DNA of 64,000 bases, from contig NC_019942.1 of the NCBI RefSeq assembly GCF_000327505.1, positions 620,001-684,000 on the forward strand, read 5' to 3'. The stretch is from Aciduliprofundum sp. MAR08-339 (GTDB lineage: Archaea; Thermoplasmatota; Thermoplasmata; Thermoplasmatales; Aciduliprofundaceae). Position 1 is the stretch's first letter. The number at the start of each line of letters is the position of its first letter. Both the position numbers and the translations under genes were made by a program. The notes under the pieces were generated by a model that was not told the DNA's origin, did not search any database, and saw nothing but the letters and a program-made list of their open reading frames with translations. Below are positions 45,922 through 55,494 of this stretch, in pieces.

Positions 45922-46499
45922 AGCTTAAGGGCCTCGTAGCCCATCTCAAAAGCTCTCAAATTCATCTCATGGAACCTTGGAGATATTCTTTCCTTTATTG
46001 CCTCCACCAGGACATCCTTTTCAATGGGGAACTCTGGAATCCTAGCAAGGGCACCGAGCATAACTATGTTTGTTGCTATTGAATTTCCAGCCCTTCTCGC
46101 CAGTTCCGTGGCCTCAAGAGGCAAGACTTTCAGCCCTTCCATCGCGTTTAGAAGATCATCAACCTCTGGATACTTTGACTCTCCGAGGGATGCGGTTATG
46201 GGTACAATGGGTTCTGTGTTCACGATGACATAAGATCCCGTATGTGCCTTGCTGAGAACCCTGTAGGCCTCCACCGGTTCAAAGGCCACTATTATATCGG
46301 CCTCTCCCCTTCCTATCAGGGGGCTTTTTGCCTCTCCTATCTTCATCTCCGTGACCACGACTCCTCCTCTCTGGGCCATTCCGTGAACCTCGCTCATAAC
46401 AACGTTTATGTTGGAGAGCAACGCTGCTTTTCCAACTATGCTTGATGCGGTGAGCACACCCTGACCGCCAACTCCTGCGAATATTATGCCCGTGCTCAT
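45918..46499 (-). CDS. iorB: Indolepyruvate:ferredoxin oxidoreductase, beta subunit
   Basis: A 193-residue subunit of the gamma-type 2-oxoacid oxidoreductase fold (GIIFAGVGGQGVLTASSIVG, then SEVHGMAQRGGVVVTEMKIG). With IorA it oxidises aryl pyruvates from aromatic amino acids to aryl-acetyl-CoA, reducing ferredoxin. It is last in a six-gene operon; ATG 46499 overlaps the iorA stop as ATGA. Confidence 0.93.
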   Translation of the reverse strand: MSTGIIFAGVGGQGVLTASSIVGKAALLSNINVVMSEVHGMAQRGGVVVTEMKIGEAKSPLIGRGEADIIVAFEPVEAYRVLSKAHTGSYVIVNTEPIVPITASLGESKYPEVDDLLNAMEGLKVLPLEATELARRAGNSIATNIVMLGALARIPEFPIEKDVLVEAIKERISPRFHEMNLRAFEMGYEALKL

Positions 46500-48388
46500 C
46501 TTATCACCTTCTTCTCAATTGCATTGAATGGACATACTGTGGCACAAACTCCACAGCCATCGCAGAGGGCATCGTTTATCTTCACCTTTGGCTTTCCATT
46601 GGGAGCGAGATCATCCTTGTCCTTGTATATGGCAACACAGGCAAGCCAGTCGGAGCATATCCCGCATTGGGTGCACTTATCCTGATTTATCTCGTAGACC
46701 CACCATTCTCCCTGCTTCCTGCGTGCTGCGTCCCATAGCAGGGCGCATTCCCTCTTGGCGATTATAACCGATATTCCCTCGTGCTGTATTGCCTCTTTGA
46801 ACACCTTAATTGTTTCCTTCACATCGTAGGGATCCACCGTGCGCACGAAATCTATGCCTATTCCCCGCACCAGTTTCTCAATGTCCACATAGGGTGCCTT
46901 GTTGCCCATACCGTCCATTGGCAATCCGGGATGTGGCTGATGCCCTGTCATTGCGGTGGTGCGATTGTCAAGCACAACATAAACCAAATTTGCGTTGTTG
47001 TGGTATGCGTCAATCAATCCGGGAATGGCCGCGTGGAAGAATGTGGAATCTCCAACGAAACCAATAACCTTCTGCTCCGTGGCCTTTGAAAAGCCCACCG
47101 CGGTTCCTATGCTGGAGCCCATGCACAGCAGGTAGTCGGCCATCTCGTATGGTTTCTGAATACCGAGGGTGTAGCAGCCAATGTCCGTGGTTATTATGGC
47201 GTCCTTTATTTTGAGTTGCTTAAGAGCCATCATGGCCGCGTAGTATGTGGCACGATGCGGGCATCCGGGGCATAGCACAGGTGGTCTTGATGGAAGTTCC
47301 ATGGGTTTCGGCTTGTAGGCATTTCTCTTTATTTCAATTCCCAAAATTTTCTCCAGTGCGTCCTTTATTATGTCTGGGTTGTACTCGTAGGCCCTCGGGA
47401 AATAACCATTTAACTTGCCGTATATTCCCACATCAAGCCCGTGCATCTGGGCCACGAGCCTCGTTTCCTTTTCAAGATATGGCTCAAGTTCCTCCGCAAT
47501 TATTATCTTTTTATGCTTCTGTATGAACTCTCTCACCAGCTCATCGGGAAATGGATGCGTGAATCCAAGTTTAAGGATGTTCGCCTTTATCCCGAGTTGA
47601 TGAATGACATCGTAAACGTAATTGTAGGCCACACCGCTTGTTATTATTCCCACCTCTCCATCATTCCATTCCACCCTGTTAAGAGGTGAGGAATTTGCCA
47701 TCTTTCTGGCTCTCTCAATCTTCTCAAGGAGTTCTTTATGCATTCTTCTGGAATTTGCAGGTACGGGCACATACCTGTCTGGATCCTTCTTGAAGTATCC
47801 CTTTCCCCTCTTCTCCCTCATCTCACCGTATTCAACTATGCCACGAACATGGTTCACACGGGTTGTTGTGCGGAAAAGAACGGGAAGTTTTAGGGCTTCA
47901 GATATTTCAAAGGCTTCCTTTATGAAATCCTTCATTTCTTGGGCGATGGATGGTTCTATCATTGGCATTCCCGAAATTTGAGCGTAGTACCTGTTATCCT
48001 GCTCGTTCTGAGATGAGTGCATGCTTGGGTCATCTGCCGTTAAAATCACGAGCCCGCCATTTGTGCCAAGGTATGCGGTGCTCATAAATGCATCAGCCGC
48101 CACATTAAGGCCAACATGCTTGAAGAACACCAGTGCTCGGAGTCCCGAGGCTGCTGCAGCAGCGCTCACTTCCATTGCAACTTTCTCATTTGTGGAGAAC
48201 TCAAAGTATATGCCCGCCTTCTTTGCTATGTAGAAAAGAGTATTTCCTATCTCGCTTGACGGAGTACCGGGATATGTGGATGCGAAATCCAGGCCCGCTT
48301 CAAGAGCTCCTCGCACCACAGCCTCGTTTCCCAGGAGGAATTCCTTCCTACCCGGTTCATTGAGCAATATGTGCTGGAATTTCATCAT
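46496..48388 (-). CDS. iorA: Indolepyruvate:ferredoxin oxidoreductase, alpha subunit
   Basis: A 630-residue subunit with a pyrimidine-binding domain (YPGTPSSEIGN), a thiamine diphosphate domain (GDSTFFHAAIPGL, then NRTTAMTGHQPHPG) and a C-terminal ferredoxin-like domain with two cysteine clusters (CTQCGICSDWLAC and CDGCGVCATVCP). The first cluster has an altered spacing before its last cysteine (CSDWLAC), as is usual for IorA. ATG 48388 or 48385 overlaps porB. Confidence 0.93.
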   Translation of the reverse strand: MMKFQHILLNEPGRKEFLLGNEAVVRGALEAGLDFASTYPGTPSSEIGNTLFYIAKKAGIYFEFSTNEKVAMEVSAAAAASGLRALVFFKHVGLNVAADAFMSTAYLGTNGGLVILTADDPSMHSSQNEQDNRYYAQISGMPMIEPSIAQEMKDFIKEAFEISEALKLPVLFRTTTRVNHVRGIVEYGEMREKRGKGYFKKDPDRYVPVPANSRRMHKELLEKIERARKMANSSPLNRVEWNDGEVGIITSGVAYNYVYDVIHQLGIKANILKLGFTHPFPDELVREFIQKHKKIIIAEELEPYLEKETRLVAQMHGLDVGIYGKLNGYFPRAYEYNPDIIKDALEKILGIEIKRNAYKPKPMELPSRPPVLCPGCPHRATYYAAMMALKQLKIKDAIITTDIGCYTLGIQKPYEMADYLLCMGSSIGTAVGFSKATEQKVIGFVGDSTFFHAAIPGLIDAYHNNANLVYVVLDNRTTAMTGHQPHPGLPMDGMGNKAPYVDIEKLVRGIGIDFVRTVDPYDVKETIKVFKEAIQHEGISVIIAKRECALLWDAARRKQGEWWVYEINQDKCTQCGICSDWLACVAIYKDKDDLAPNGKPKVKINDALCDGCGVCATVCPFNAIEKKVIR

Positions 48389-49287
48389 TCCTCCTCCTGA
48401 GAGCAGCGCTCCTTCTTGAGCAGGGCTTTCCAGTTCTCGTTAACGTACTCCTGAATCCTCGCAATTTCCTCCTCGGTGAGATGTCTGAACCTTCCCTGTA
48501 GGCGGAGGTACTCCTTTATTGGTTTGGGATTCTTTGGCCTCACAGTTATTCTGTATTTGCCATTGACCACTTCGTAGAGAGGAAATGCATTTGTCTGCAC
48601 TGCCAAGCGTGAGATTTCCACGGTTTTATCCGGACTGTGTTTCCATCCCGTTGGGCATGGGGAGAAGATCTGAATGAATTTGGGACCCTTTATCTCCTTT
48701 GCCCTCCTCAATTTTGCGATCATATCCTCAGGATACGCTATTGTTGCGGTGGCCACATAGGGGATGTGGTGGGCAACCATGATCTCAGCCACGCTCTTCT
48801 TCGGCTCCCACTTGTACATCCTTTTCTTTCCTCCAGGGGTTGTTGTGGTCCACGCACCTGGAGGTGTGGAGCCAGAGCGCTGAATACCCGTGTTCATATA
48901 CGCCTCGTTATCGTACATTATGTAGAATACATCATGACCGCGCTCCATTGCTCCGCTCAGGGCTTGGAGGCCAATATCGGCCGTGCCTCCATCTCCTGCA
49001 AATCCAACAACGTTCACATCCTCCTTGCCCATGGCGTTGAGTGCCTCCCTTATGCCGGATATGGCAGCACCCGTTACCTCAAAGGCTGTGTATAGCAAAG
49101 GCACCTCAAGGGTACGGTGAGGGTAAACTCCAGGTATAACGGCCCAGCAGCAGGCAGGTATGGATAATATGGTGTTCTTTCCCAAGGCCTTGAGAACATA
49201 GCGCATTGCTATGGTTGCTCCACATCCAAGGCATGCGGTGTGCCCCGGGAGCATATATTCTTCCTCAGGTATTGTTAATTTACGCAT
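48385..49287 (-). CDS. porB: Pyruvate:ferredoxin oxidoreductase, beta subunit
   Basis: A 300-residue thiamine diphosphate subunit. It has GHTACLGCGATIAMRYVLKA near the N-terminus, FAGDGGTADIGLQALSGAME (ThDP-binding GDG) and YDNEAYMNTGIQRSG. Start ATG 49287 shares one base with the porA stop (TAATG) and follows GAGGTGG. It binds ThDP and one 4Fe-4S cluster; cysteines in CLGC and CCW are visible. Confidence 0.93.
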   Translation of the reverse strand: MRKLTIPEEEYMLPGHTACLGCGATIAMRYVLKALGKNTILSIPACCWAVIPGVYPHRTLEVPLLYTAFEVTGAAISGIREALNAMGKEDVNVVGFAGDGGTADIGLQALSGAMERGHDVFYIMYDNEAYMNTGIQRSGSTPPGAWTTTTPGGKKRMYKWEPKKSVAEIMVAHHIPYVATATIAYPEDMIAKLRRAKEIKGPKFIQIFSPCPTGWKHSPDKTVEISRLAVQTNAFPLYEVVNGKYRITVRPKNPKPIKEYLRLQGRFRHLTEEEIARIQEYVNENWKALLKKERCSQEEE

Positions 49288-50477
49288 TATGACCACCTCT
49301 CATCGCCGTGCAGTCCAACCCATTCAATTTCCCTATCCACATGTTCTTCCTTGGCAATTTTGAGCATATCATCAAATACCTTTATCAGGATGTTGGGAGT
49401 GATATCCCTTCCACCCAAACCCATAACGTAATTCTTCACGGGGACACCCGAATGTCCATAGAGGGCCGCCTTGCTCTCGGTGTAGAGATCCGCCCCGTAG
49501 CCGAAGGTGTAACTTCTGTCAACTATGCCGAGCATTTTCGTTTTCTTCGCCAGACTCCTTATTTCCTCGTAGGGGAAGGGCCTGAAGTATCTAACCCGGG
49601 CAAGGCCAACCTTCTTTCCCTTCTCCCTCATTCTATCCACTATGTCCTTGGCGGTTGAGCCTATGGTGCCAAGCACCACCATTATTGCATCTGCATCTTC
49701 TGTTCTGTACTCCTCAATGAGGGGTGCATACTCCCTGCCAAACACCTCGGCAAACTCCTCCACCGTTTTCCTTATCTCTTTCCTGGCATCGTCCATCGCA
49801 CGGGCCATCTTATAGCGGAATTCCATATAGGGACCCTCGGGCATTATGAGAGAGCCGTAACCTTCTGGATTTCCGGGCTCAAGTTTGAATGCAGGATCAT
49901 ACTCCCCAAGGAAATCATCCACAAGTTTTTGCTCGGGTACATCCACACCCTCTGATGTGTGGCTCAGGATGAAGGCATCCTCCATGACCATCGTGGGTAG
50001 GAGAATGTGATGCTTCTCCCCTATCCTGTAGGACATTATTATCGAATCAAGAACCTCCTGGTTGTTCTCCGTGTAAATCTGAATCCAGCCCGTATCCCTC
50101 TGAGCCATGCTGTCCATCTGATCAGTCCAGACGCTCCAAGGCGGGGCCATTGCACGGTTCACAACACTCATAACTATGGGCAATCTCGCTCCCGAGGCCC
50201 ATATTAGCAACTCGTGCATAAGCGTAAGACCATGGGCACTTGTTGCCGTGAATGTCCTCACCCCTGTGTTCTGTGCTGCTATGCACGCTGCCATGGCGGA
50301 ATGCTCAGATTCAACGCGTATGTATCGGGCATCCATTTCACCGTTGGCTATGAAATCTGCAATCGTTTCAATTATGCTCGTCTGAGGGGTGATGGGATAT
50401 GCGGCCACAACCTTGGGTCTTGATAATCTTGCGCCCCACGCGGCAGATTCATTTCCTGTAAGAATCATCTTCACCAT
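49287..50477 (-). CDS. porA: Pyruvate:ferredoxin oxidoreductase, alpha subunit
   Basis: A 396-residue subunit with AAYPITPQTSIIETIADFI, ESEHSAMAACIAAQNTGVR and TATSAHGLTLMHELLIWASG, all hallmarks of PorA. It makes the pyrimidine side of the ThDP site. ATG 50477 is chosen for GGAGG located six bases upstream; the frame is open higher up only inside porD. Between pyruvate and branched 2-oxoacids, pyruvate is the likelier substrate on sequence feel alone. Confidence 0.92.
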   Translation of the reverse strand: MVKMILTGNESAAWGARLSRPKVVAAYPITPQTSIIETIADFIANGEMDARYIRVESEHSAMAACIAAQNTGVRTFTATSAHGLTLMHELLIWASGARLPIVMSVVNRAMAPPWSVWTDQMDSMAQRDTGWIQIYTENNQEVLDSIIMSYRIGEKHHILLPTMVMEDAFILSHTSEGVDVPEQKLVDDFLGEYDPAFKLEPGNPEGYGSLIMPEGPYMEFRYKMARAMDDARKEIRKTVEEFAEVFGREYAPLIEEYRTEDADAIMVVLGTIGSTAKDIVDRMREKGKKVGLARVRYFRPFPYEEIRSLAKKTKMLGIVDRSYTFGYGADLYTESKAALYGHSGVPVKNYVMGLGGRDITPNILIKVFDDMLKIAKEEHVDREIEWVGLHGDERWS

Positions 50478-50478
50478 T

Positions 50479-50796
50479 TCAATCCTCCTCCATCTCCTCA
50501 AGAACCATATCAATGGCCTTTACGGGGCATTCGTTGGCACATATGCCGCAGCCCTTGCAGTAATCGTAATTGATCTCCACAGTGTCAAATTTTTCCAGTG
50601 CCGCCTTGGGCGCCGGATGCTTGTCAGGCGGGGCAAAGTATATGGCGGGTTCCGGGCAGAACTTCCAGCATATGTAGCACCTTATGCACTTCTCGTAGTT
50701 TATCACGGGCCTGAAGGTTCTCCATCCACCCGTCTTGTTCTCCGTGCTCGCGACCTTTGCTATTGGTGTTGGTTCCGCGGGTAGAATTATGGGCAT
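50479..50796 (-). CDS. porD: Pyruvate:ferredoxin oxidoreductase, delta (ferredoxin) subunit
   Basis: A 105-residue ferredoxin-type subunit with two 4Fe-4S motifs (CIRCYICWKFCPEP and CKGCGICANECPVKA), which relays electrons from the ThDP site to external ferredoxin. The start follows directly on the porC stop behind a GGAGGTGATTGA site. Confidence 0.95.
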   Translation of the reverse strand: MPIILPAEPTPIAKVASTENKTGGWRTFRPVINYEKCIRCYICWKFCPEPAIYFAPPDKHPAPKAALEKFDTVEINYDYCKGCGICANECPVKAIDMVLEEMEED

Positions 50797-51357
50797 TCAA
50801 TCACCTCCTAAATTTGTATGCTCGTAGGCCTCCTTGGCGGCCTGGGCATTATCCTCCTTCTTTACGGGAGCACCCTCGCGAATTGCGTCCATAACGGTTT
50901 CTATCTTCACGAGTCCGCTTATTCTGGCAAAGGCACCAAGAATTGCGGTATTCACAATTGGTGCGGCCTGGGAGCCTAGGCGATGTCTTATCGCTATCGT
51001 GGTTGCATCCACAGTTGCCACCTTGGGAAAATCTAGCATCTTCTTTAGTTCCTTTGGGCTCTTCATGGTATTTACGAGAACCCAGCCATCCTCTTTTATT
51101 CCCCTAAGAACATCCACAGCCTTTATGAGCGATGGGTCTAGAACTATGACGTAATCAGGGTCGTATATCTGATACTTTGCCCTTATCGGCTTATCATCCA
51201 CCCTGGTGAACGCAGTCACAGGTGCACCGCGACGCTCAACACCGAAGTAGGGGAAGGAGGACACGTACTTACCCTCCATAAAGAAGGCCTTTGCCAGGAT
51301 CTTTGATGCTATGACAGATCCCTGTCCACCTCTTCCGTGAAAACGTATTTCTATCAT
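50797..51357 (-). CDS. porC: Pyruvate:ferredoxin oxidoreductase, gamma subunit
   Basis: A 186-residue gamma subunit ([39 protein letters not shown]). It is the first gene of porCDAB-iorAB. ATG 51357 is preceded by GGTGATTGA. The downstream genes in this operon all overlap or abut. Confidence 0.94.
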   Translation of the reverse strand: MIEIRFHGRGGQGSVIASKILAKAFFMEGKYVSSFPYFGVERRGAPVTAFTRVDDKPIRAKYQIYDPDYVIVLDPSLIKAVDVLRGIKEDGWVLVNTMKSPKELKKMLDFPKVATVDATTIAIRHRLGSQAAPIVNTAILGAFARISGLVKIETVMDAIREGAPVKKEDNAQAAKEAYEHTNLGGD

Positions 51358-51385
51358 TCAATCACCATGGGGTAATCGCATTATC

Positions 51386-52393
51386 CTATTTATGGCCTTC
51401 TCCATTTATTATTTCCTTGACAATGTTTGGCGGGGCATCGCTTCTTATGCCCTGATGTGAGAACTGGGTGGGTGCGGCATAATACCCCATGCTCACAAGT
51501 TCTTCAATCACCCTTTTAGGTGACGGTGTTGATACGTGCAGCTCCCTGGATATTGATGGAATGTGGTAAAACAGAAAACCTCTTTCATCTGACCATATTT
51601 TTAGGTATTTTTCCAGAAGGTTTCTGGTGGGAAGCCAATCTGGAATCTTTGCATTTTTCAGAAACTCAAAATCATGCAATTCTCCCTTCCACAGAGGCCC
51701 TCCAAACTCGCAGATGCCCACCCTCTCCAATGACCTTCTTGCCCACCTAACTCCGCGAATGACCTTTACGTAGACCCTGTAAAAATGTCCGCGCCACACG
51801 CTTAACAATGGCTCAATTCCCAGGTCCGACCTGCCGGCCATTCTCGCAATGTAACCCAGAAGCACCCTCACGCCTATCTCGTGAACCAGTTCCACAGGGG
51901 CCTTCACTTTTGAAAGGTACCTCCTCTCTATTCTGCGATTTCTTCCTCCAAGGGTGGCCGTATCCGTGGCCGTTATGCCGAGAACCCTGCCCGATAGTAG
52001 GGCCATATCTATGAAGGGTACGGGAGTGCCAAAGGGGTCTATGTCCACATATCCGAATCTTCTCTGGGCCATGAGGGCATTTGCGTTGGTATTTTCAATT
52101 TTCACATCAACCTTGTTCATGTCCGCATTTTTTCTCATCACCTTCACTGCCTCTGGATTTACATCGTTCAGAGTAACCTCCATGCCTATCTCCTTTGCTA
52201 TTCTTATTCCCCGCACCCCGGTTGCTGCCAGGGCATCCAGGGCATCTCTCAGGTTCAAATTGTAAAGAATGAATATGCTCGTGTCCCTGTTAAAAACCAT
52301 CTCTCTGTTATAAAACACACCCCCTGCACTTCCGGGGCCTCTCTCGTTCACGTTTGGAGCGAGCACCTTGACAAGTCCTTCTTCAACTATCAC
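51386..52393 (-). CDS. trm1: tRNA (guanine26-N2)-dimethyltransferase Trm1
   Basis: A 335-residue AdoMet-dependent tRNA modification enzyme that dimethylates G26. The AdoMet loop is ALAATGVRGIRIAKEIG and the catalytic motif DIDPFGTPVPFIDMA. A C-terminal RNA-binding domain follows. Start is GTG 52393, overlapping the stop of the NTPase gene as GTGA, so it is the third gene of mptD-NTPase-trm1. Confidence 0.94.
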   Translation of the reverse strand: MIVEEGLVKVLAPNVNERGPGSAGGVFYNREMVFNRDTSIFILYNLNLRDALDALAATGVRGIRIAKEIGMEVTLNDVNPEAVKVMRKNADMNKVDVKIENTNANALMAQRRFGYVDIDPFGTPVPFIDMALLSGRVLGITATDTATLGGRNRRIERRYLSKVKAPVELVHEIGVRVLLGYIARMAGRSDLGIEPLLSVWRGHFYRVYVKVIRGVRWARRSLERVGICEFGGPLWKGELHDFEFLKNAKIPDWLPTRNLLEKYLKIWSDERGFLFYHIPSISRELHVSTPSPKRVIEELVSMGYYAAPTQFSHQGIRSDAPPNIVKEIINGEGHK

Positions 52394-52929
52394 TGCCTCT
52401 CCCCTTTTATGAGTTGTACTATCTTGAAGGGAAGAAGGTTGCGATTTATGGGTGTGACCTCCAGCATCCTTATGTCATCGCGGCGACGGATCTCCTGCAG
52501 GAGTGGATTTCTGGATTTCTTGTGGAGTGTCATTATGAGGTGCTTATCCATATCAAGGATCTCCCTAACCGTTTGAACGAATTTCTTGCTCTCCACTTCC
52601 ATTTTTCCGATCTCATCTATGACGATAACATCCGCCTTCTCCATAGCATCTTCCAGGGCCTTTATTCCGACCTCCTCCAAAATTTTCACATCCACACCGT
52701 ACTTTCCAACCCTGTGGCGAGATTCAAAATCCTTATGGGCGAAGACCTTCCTCTCCTTGCTCATCCAGTCAAGAACGTAGAATCCCGTTCTCTTTCCTCC
52801 CTCCCTAAGTTCCTCCGTGATCATACCTCCAACAACAAAGCCCTCCTCCTCCAAAATTTCAATCGTTTTTATTAGCGTCGTGGTCTTACCCACACCGGGT
52901 AATCCACTCAGGCCTATCTTACTGTACAT
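52390..52929 (-). CDS. THEP1-type nucleoside-triphosphatase
   Basis: A 179-residue P-loop NTPase of the THEP1 family. Walker A is GLPGVGKTT, Walker B is VIVIDEIGKMEV. THEP1 proteins hydrolyse all NTPs slowly and their role is unknown. ATG 52929 follows GAGGTG; it overlaps the end of mptD by 11 bases. Confidence 0.9.
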   Translation of the reverse strand: MYSKIGLSGLPGVGKTTTLIKTIEILEEEGFVVGGMITEELREGGKRTGFYVLDWMSKERKVFAHKDFESRHRVGKYGVDVKILEEVGIKALEDAMEKADVIVIDEIGKMEVESKKFVQTVREILDMDKHLIMTLHKKSRNPLLQEIRRRDDIRMLEVTPINRNLLPFKIVQLIKGERQ

Positions 52930-53308
52930 CTTCAACACCTCTAATTTCCTTTATGTACATAAGGGGATAATCCATATCCTCCACATACTCAAGTTTGCAG
53001 ACCGCAATTTTATCCTCATACTGTACCACAAGGTCAACATCGAGCATGTCCCCCGTCAGGGTCAGGTACTTGTAAAATCCGCTCTTCTTTTTTATTCTTC
53101 TTCTATCAATTCTCACCTTTGCATCCACGACAAAGGGTTGAACCTTCAAACTTGCTTCAATTGCCCTTTCAAGGGCATCCACATTTTCTAAACTGAGAGG
53201 CGTGCCCACGAATTGATGATACACGGTGCCCATCTTTATACCCGCCTCAAAGGCAGCTCTCTCCGAAGAAGAGCAGTTGAAATACCTCTTTGCCCTGTCA
53301 ATTTTCAT
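52919..53308 (-). CDS. Dihydroneopterin aldolase MptD-like
   Basis: A 129-residue protein that contains the family core KRYFNCSSSERAAFEAGIK followed by GTVYHQFVGTP. MptD cleaves 7,8-dihydroneopterin in the archaeal tetrahydromethanopterin-type pathway. ATG 53308 is chosen: an ATAATATT promoter element lies 25 bases upstream and the open frame above it shows no coding character. Confidence 0.82.
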   Translation of the reverse strand: MKIDRAKRYFNCSSSERAAFEAGIKMGTVYHQFVGTPLSLENVDALERAIEASLKVQPFVVDAKVRIDRRRIKKKSGFYKYLTLTGDMLDVDLVVQYEDKIAVCKLEYVEDMDYPLMYIKEIRGVEDVQ

Positions 53309-53401
53309 TGTGGAAGGGGTATGGCAAACACGAATATTATTGTTTCGTGCATGAATGCAAATAATTAAATATGCAATCCAAATATCGTGCTGGGGATTAA
53401 A

Positions 53402-54349
53402 ATGGAGAAAGGAGACATAATTCGCTGGGAATTCGAGGCCTGGGTTGTTGAGAATGGAGAGGAGGTTCTGTTTGATACCACGAAGGAGGATCTTGCAAAG
53501 GAGCATGGCATTCATGATCCAAATATGAAGTACGGGCCCATGGTCTCCGTCGTGGGTGCAGGAAGATTAATAAAGGGCATAGATGAGGAGTTGCTCAAGG
53601 CCGAGGTAGGCAAGGAGTATGAGGTGACGATAGAGCCCAAGGATGCCTATGGAGAGAGGGATCCCAAACTTGTAAAGATTCATTCATACAGGGAACTTGC
53701 GAGGCAGAAGATTGAGCCAGAGGTTGGTAAAGAAGTTATAATAAACAACAAGCGTGGGAGGATAGTCACAGTCACTCCCGGAAGGGTTGTTATAGATTTC
53801 AATCATCCCCTTGCAGGTAAGACTCTCAAGTACAGATTCAAGGTTGTTGAGAAGGTTGAGGGGGATGTGGATAAGGTCCGTGCCATAATTGAGATGGATT
53901 ACGGAAAGGAAGTGGACAAGTTCGGTGTGGAGATAAAGGATGAAGATATCCTCATAACCCTACCGGATGTGTGCAAGTACGATAACAACTGGAGCATAGC
54001 CAAATATGCAATTGTGGGAGACATAAGGGACTACGTTGGCAACAGGAATGTGAAGTTCATAGAGGTCTATCCAAAGAAGGAGGAACCCAAGGAAGAGGCG
54101 AAAGAGGGCGAAGAGGAGCAGGGTGAAAAGGAGAGTGCCATTATTGAAGATAGAGCAAACAAGGCGGAGATCTCCAAGGACAGGGTCATTATAAATGGTA
54201 AGGAAATAAATATGGAGGATTATGTTTACACCAACAGCGGCAGGTTCAAGGTCTCGAAATTTGCAGAGGATTTTGGCTACGAGGACACCAAGAAGGCAAG
54301 GGAATTTCTGAATAAAATATGGGAGAAGTACAAGGAAATCAATCAATAG
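53402..54349 (+). CDS. FKBP-type peptidyl-prolyl isomerase (long archaeal form) with C-terminal extension
   Basis: A 315-residue slyD-like FKBP: FK506-binding core (GAGRLIKGIDEELLKAEVGK), insert-in-flap domain (NNKRGRIVTVTPGRVVIDF, then FNHPLAGKTLKY), and a further domain to about 230. After an acidic linker (KKEEPKEEAKEGEEEQGEK) comes a C-terminal module of about 65 residues (IIEDRANKAEISKDRVIING) not found in short FKBPs. It folds proteins and may act as a chaperone. The ATG at 53402 is placed by the family core and a GGGGATT site. Confidence 0.9.
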   Translation: MEKGDIIRWEFEAWVVENGEEVLFDTTKEDLAKEHGIHDPNMKYGPMVSVVGAGRLIKGIDEELLKAEVGKEYEVTIEPKDAYGERDPKLVKIHSYRELARQKIEPEVGKEVIINNKRGRIVTVTPGRVVIDFNHPLAGKTLKYRFKVVEKVEGDVDKVRAIIEMDYGKEVDKFGVEIKDEDILITLPDVCKYDNNWSIAKYAIVGDIRDYVGNRNVKFIEVYPKKEEPKEEAKEGEEEQGEKESAIIEDRANKAEISKDRVIINGKEINMEDYVYTNSGRFKVSKFAEDFGYEDTKKAREFLNKIWEKYKEINQ

Positions 54350-54708
54350 CCATTTTCCACATTTTTCTCTATTATCTCGTGAATTTTACCATCAAGGAAT
54401 TTCTTCAGCACATCTTCAATTTTCCCGGATATCCCGCTCAAAACCTTTATGCGCATGTGATTGAAAAACTCCACCAGTTGTGGAGGGATACTCTGAGCCA
54501 TCAGTAACTCTCCATCATGCTCCTTTATGAACATTGGAAGGTCCCCTGGATCCAGAAAATCAAGGGGCATTTCCAAAATTTCCCATTTTATTAACTCTCC
54601 TTTCTCTAAATCCACATCTGCAAAAAGGTAGTACTTTGCCTTGAAAAGGTCCCCATGCACTTGGCTCTCCAGCCCGTTTTTCCCTTTGCAGGGAAACACA
54701 ACTTTCAT
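54343..54708 (-). CDS. NifX/NafY-family protein
   Basis: A 121-residue protein of the dinitrogenase iron-molybdenum cofactor-binding family (VVFPCKGKNGLESQVHGDLF, GELLMAQSIPPQLVEFF, RIKVLSGISGKIEDVLKKF). In archaea without nitrogenase, members probably carry Fe-S or Mo-Fe-S clusters for other uses. The 3' end overlaps the converging FKBP gene by seven bases. Confidence 0.8.
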   Translation of the reverse strand: MKVVFPCKGKNGLESQVHGDLFKAKYYLFADVDLEKGELIKWEILEMPLDFLDPGDLPMFIKEHDGELLMAQSIPPQLVEFFNHMRIKVLSGISGKIEDVLKKFLDGKIHEIIEKNVENGY

Positions 54709-54717
54709 TTTTTCACC

Positions 54718-55494
54718 TCAAAATTCCACCTTTTCAACAATTCTCTCCTCATGCTCACCCACAACCTCTGCCTGTACCTCCACCAGGTGCCTTATACCCG
54801 AGGTTTCAATCTTGTTCTTTAGGAGTTCATCAACCTGAAATATGCCCGCAGAGTTTCGCATCTTTATCCTTATCTTCAATGGTTTTTCCCCTCCCTCCAT
54901 AACGCTAACTTCCTTTATGGCCATGGCGGACACAGAATGTATGTTGACCTCTCCCATCTGGAACGGAATCCTTGCGCGGCCCTTCTCCATGTCAAGGGCA
55001 TCTGCAATTTTCACCACTCCCGCCTCCAGTGTCAGGGGAATGATCTCTGCCCTGTGGGAAAATATGGCATGCAGGATTTCCGCCTTTACTATAGCCTTCT
55101 CCTCACCCTCGTATATGCCCTCAAGAAGCCTGTCAATTATTGGAATGGAGAGGGGTAAACTGTTCTGCTCGTGTTCGGTGCGATGTATGGCGTGTCCTAT
55201 ATCGTGAAGGGCCGAGGCAAGCACAACGATTATTTCCGCGTCATCGTTGGTCATATTGTAGTCCCTAACAATGTTTGGCTTCACGCCCCTCCCAACGAGG
55301 ATTCTTAGCATCTTCAATGCGAGGTTGGCTACAATTTTAACATGCACCGGCCCATGATCGTTGTACCCCAGGCGATCAATGGCGATTATATTTGAAGCCT
55401 TCCAGAGCGTGTTGAGTTCCACGTCTTCCTTTATTTTCTGAAGCAGAATTTTGAGTTTTTGGTTATCTCCGCATGGTACCGAAAATTCTACCAT
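54718..55494 (-). CDS. HD-domain phosphohydrolase
   Basis: A 258-residue HD-superfamily protein. Metal ligands: NDHGPVHVK, ASALHDIGHAIH (HD pair) and KIADALDMEKGRA (last Asp). Substrate unknown; related proteins hydrolyse nucleotides. ATG 55494 is supported by TTTTTAATATG about 23 bases upstream, consistent with leaderless transcription. It sits nine bases before the NifX-like gene, forming one operon. Confidence 0.85.
   Translation of the reverse strand: MVEFSVPCGDNQKLKILLQKIKEDVELNTLWKASNIIAIDRLGYNDHGPVHVKIVANLALKMLRILVGRGVKPNIVRDYNMTNDDAEIIVVLASALHDIGHAIHRTEHEQNSLPLSIPIIDRLLEGIYEGEEKAIVKAEILHAIFSHRAEIIPLTLEAGVVKIADALDMEKGRARIPFQMGEVNIHSVSAMAIKEVSVMEGGEKPLKIRIKMRNSAGIFQVDELLKNKIETSGIRHLVEVQAEVVGEHEERIVEKVEF

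Noticed and set aside
53309-53515. Upstream 69-codon extension of the MptD frame
   Set aside because: Low-complexity, no coding character, and the promoter lies within it.
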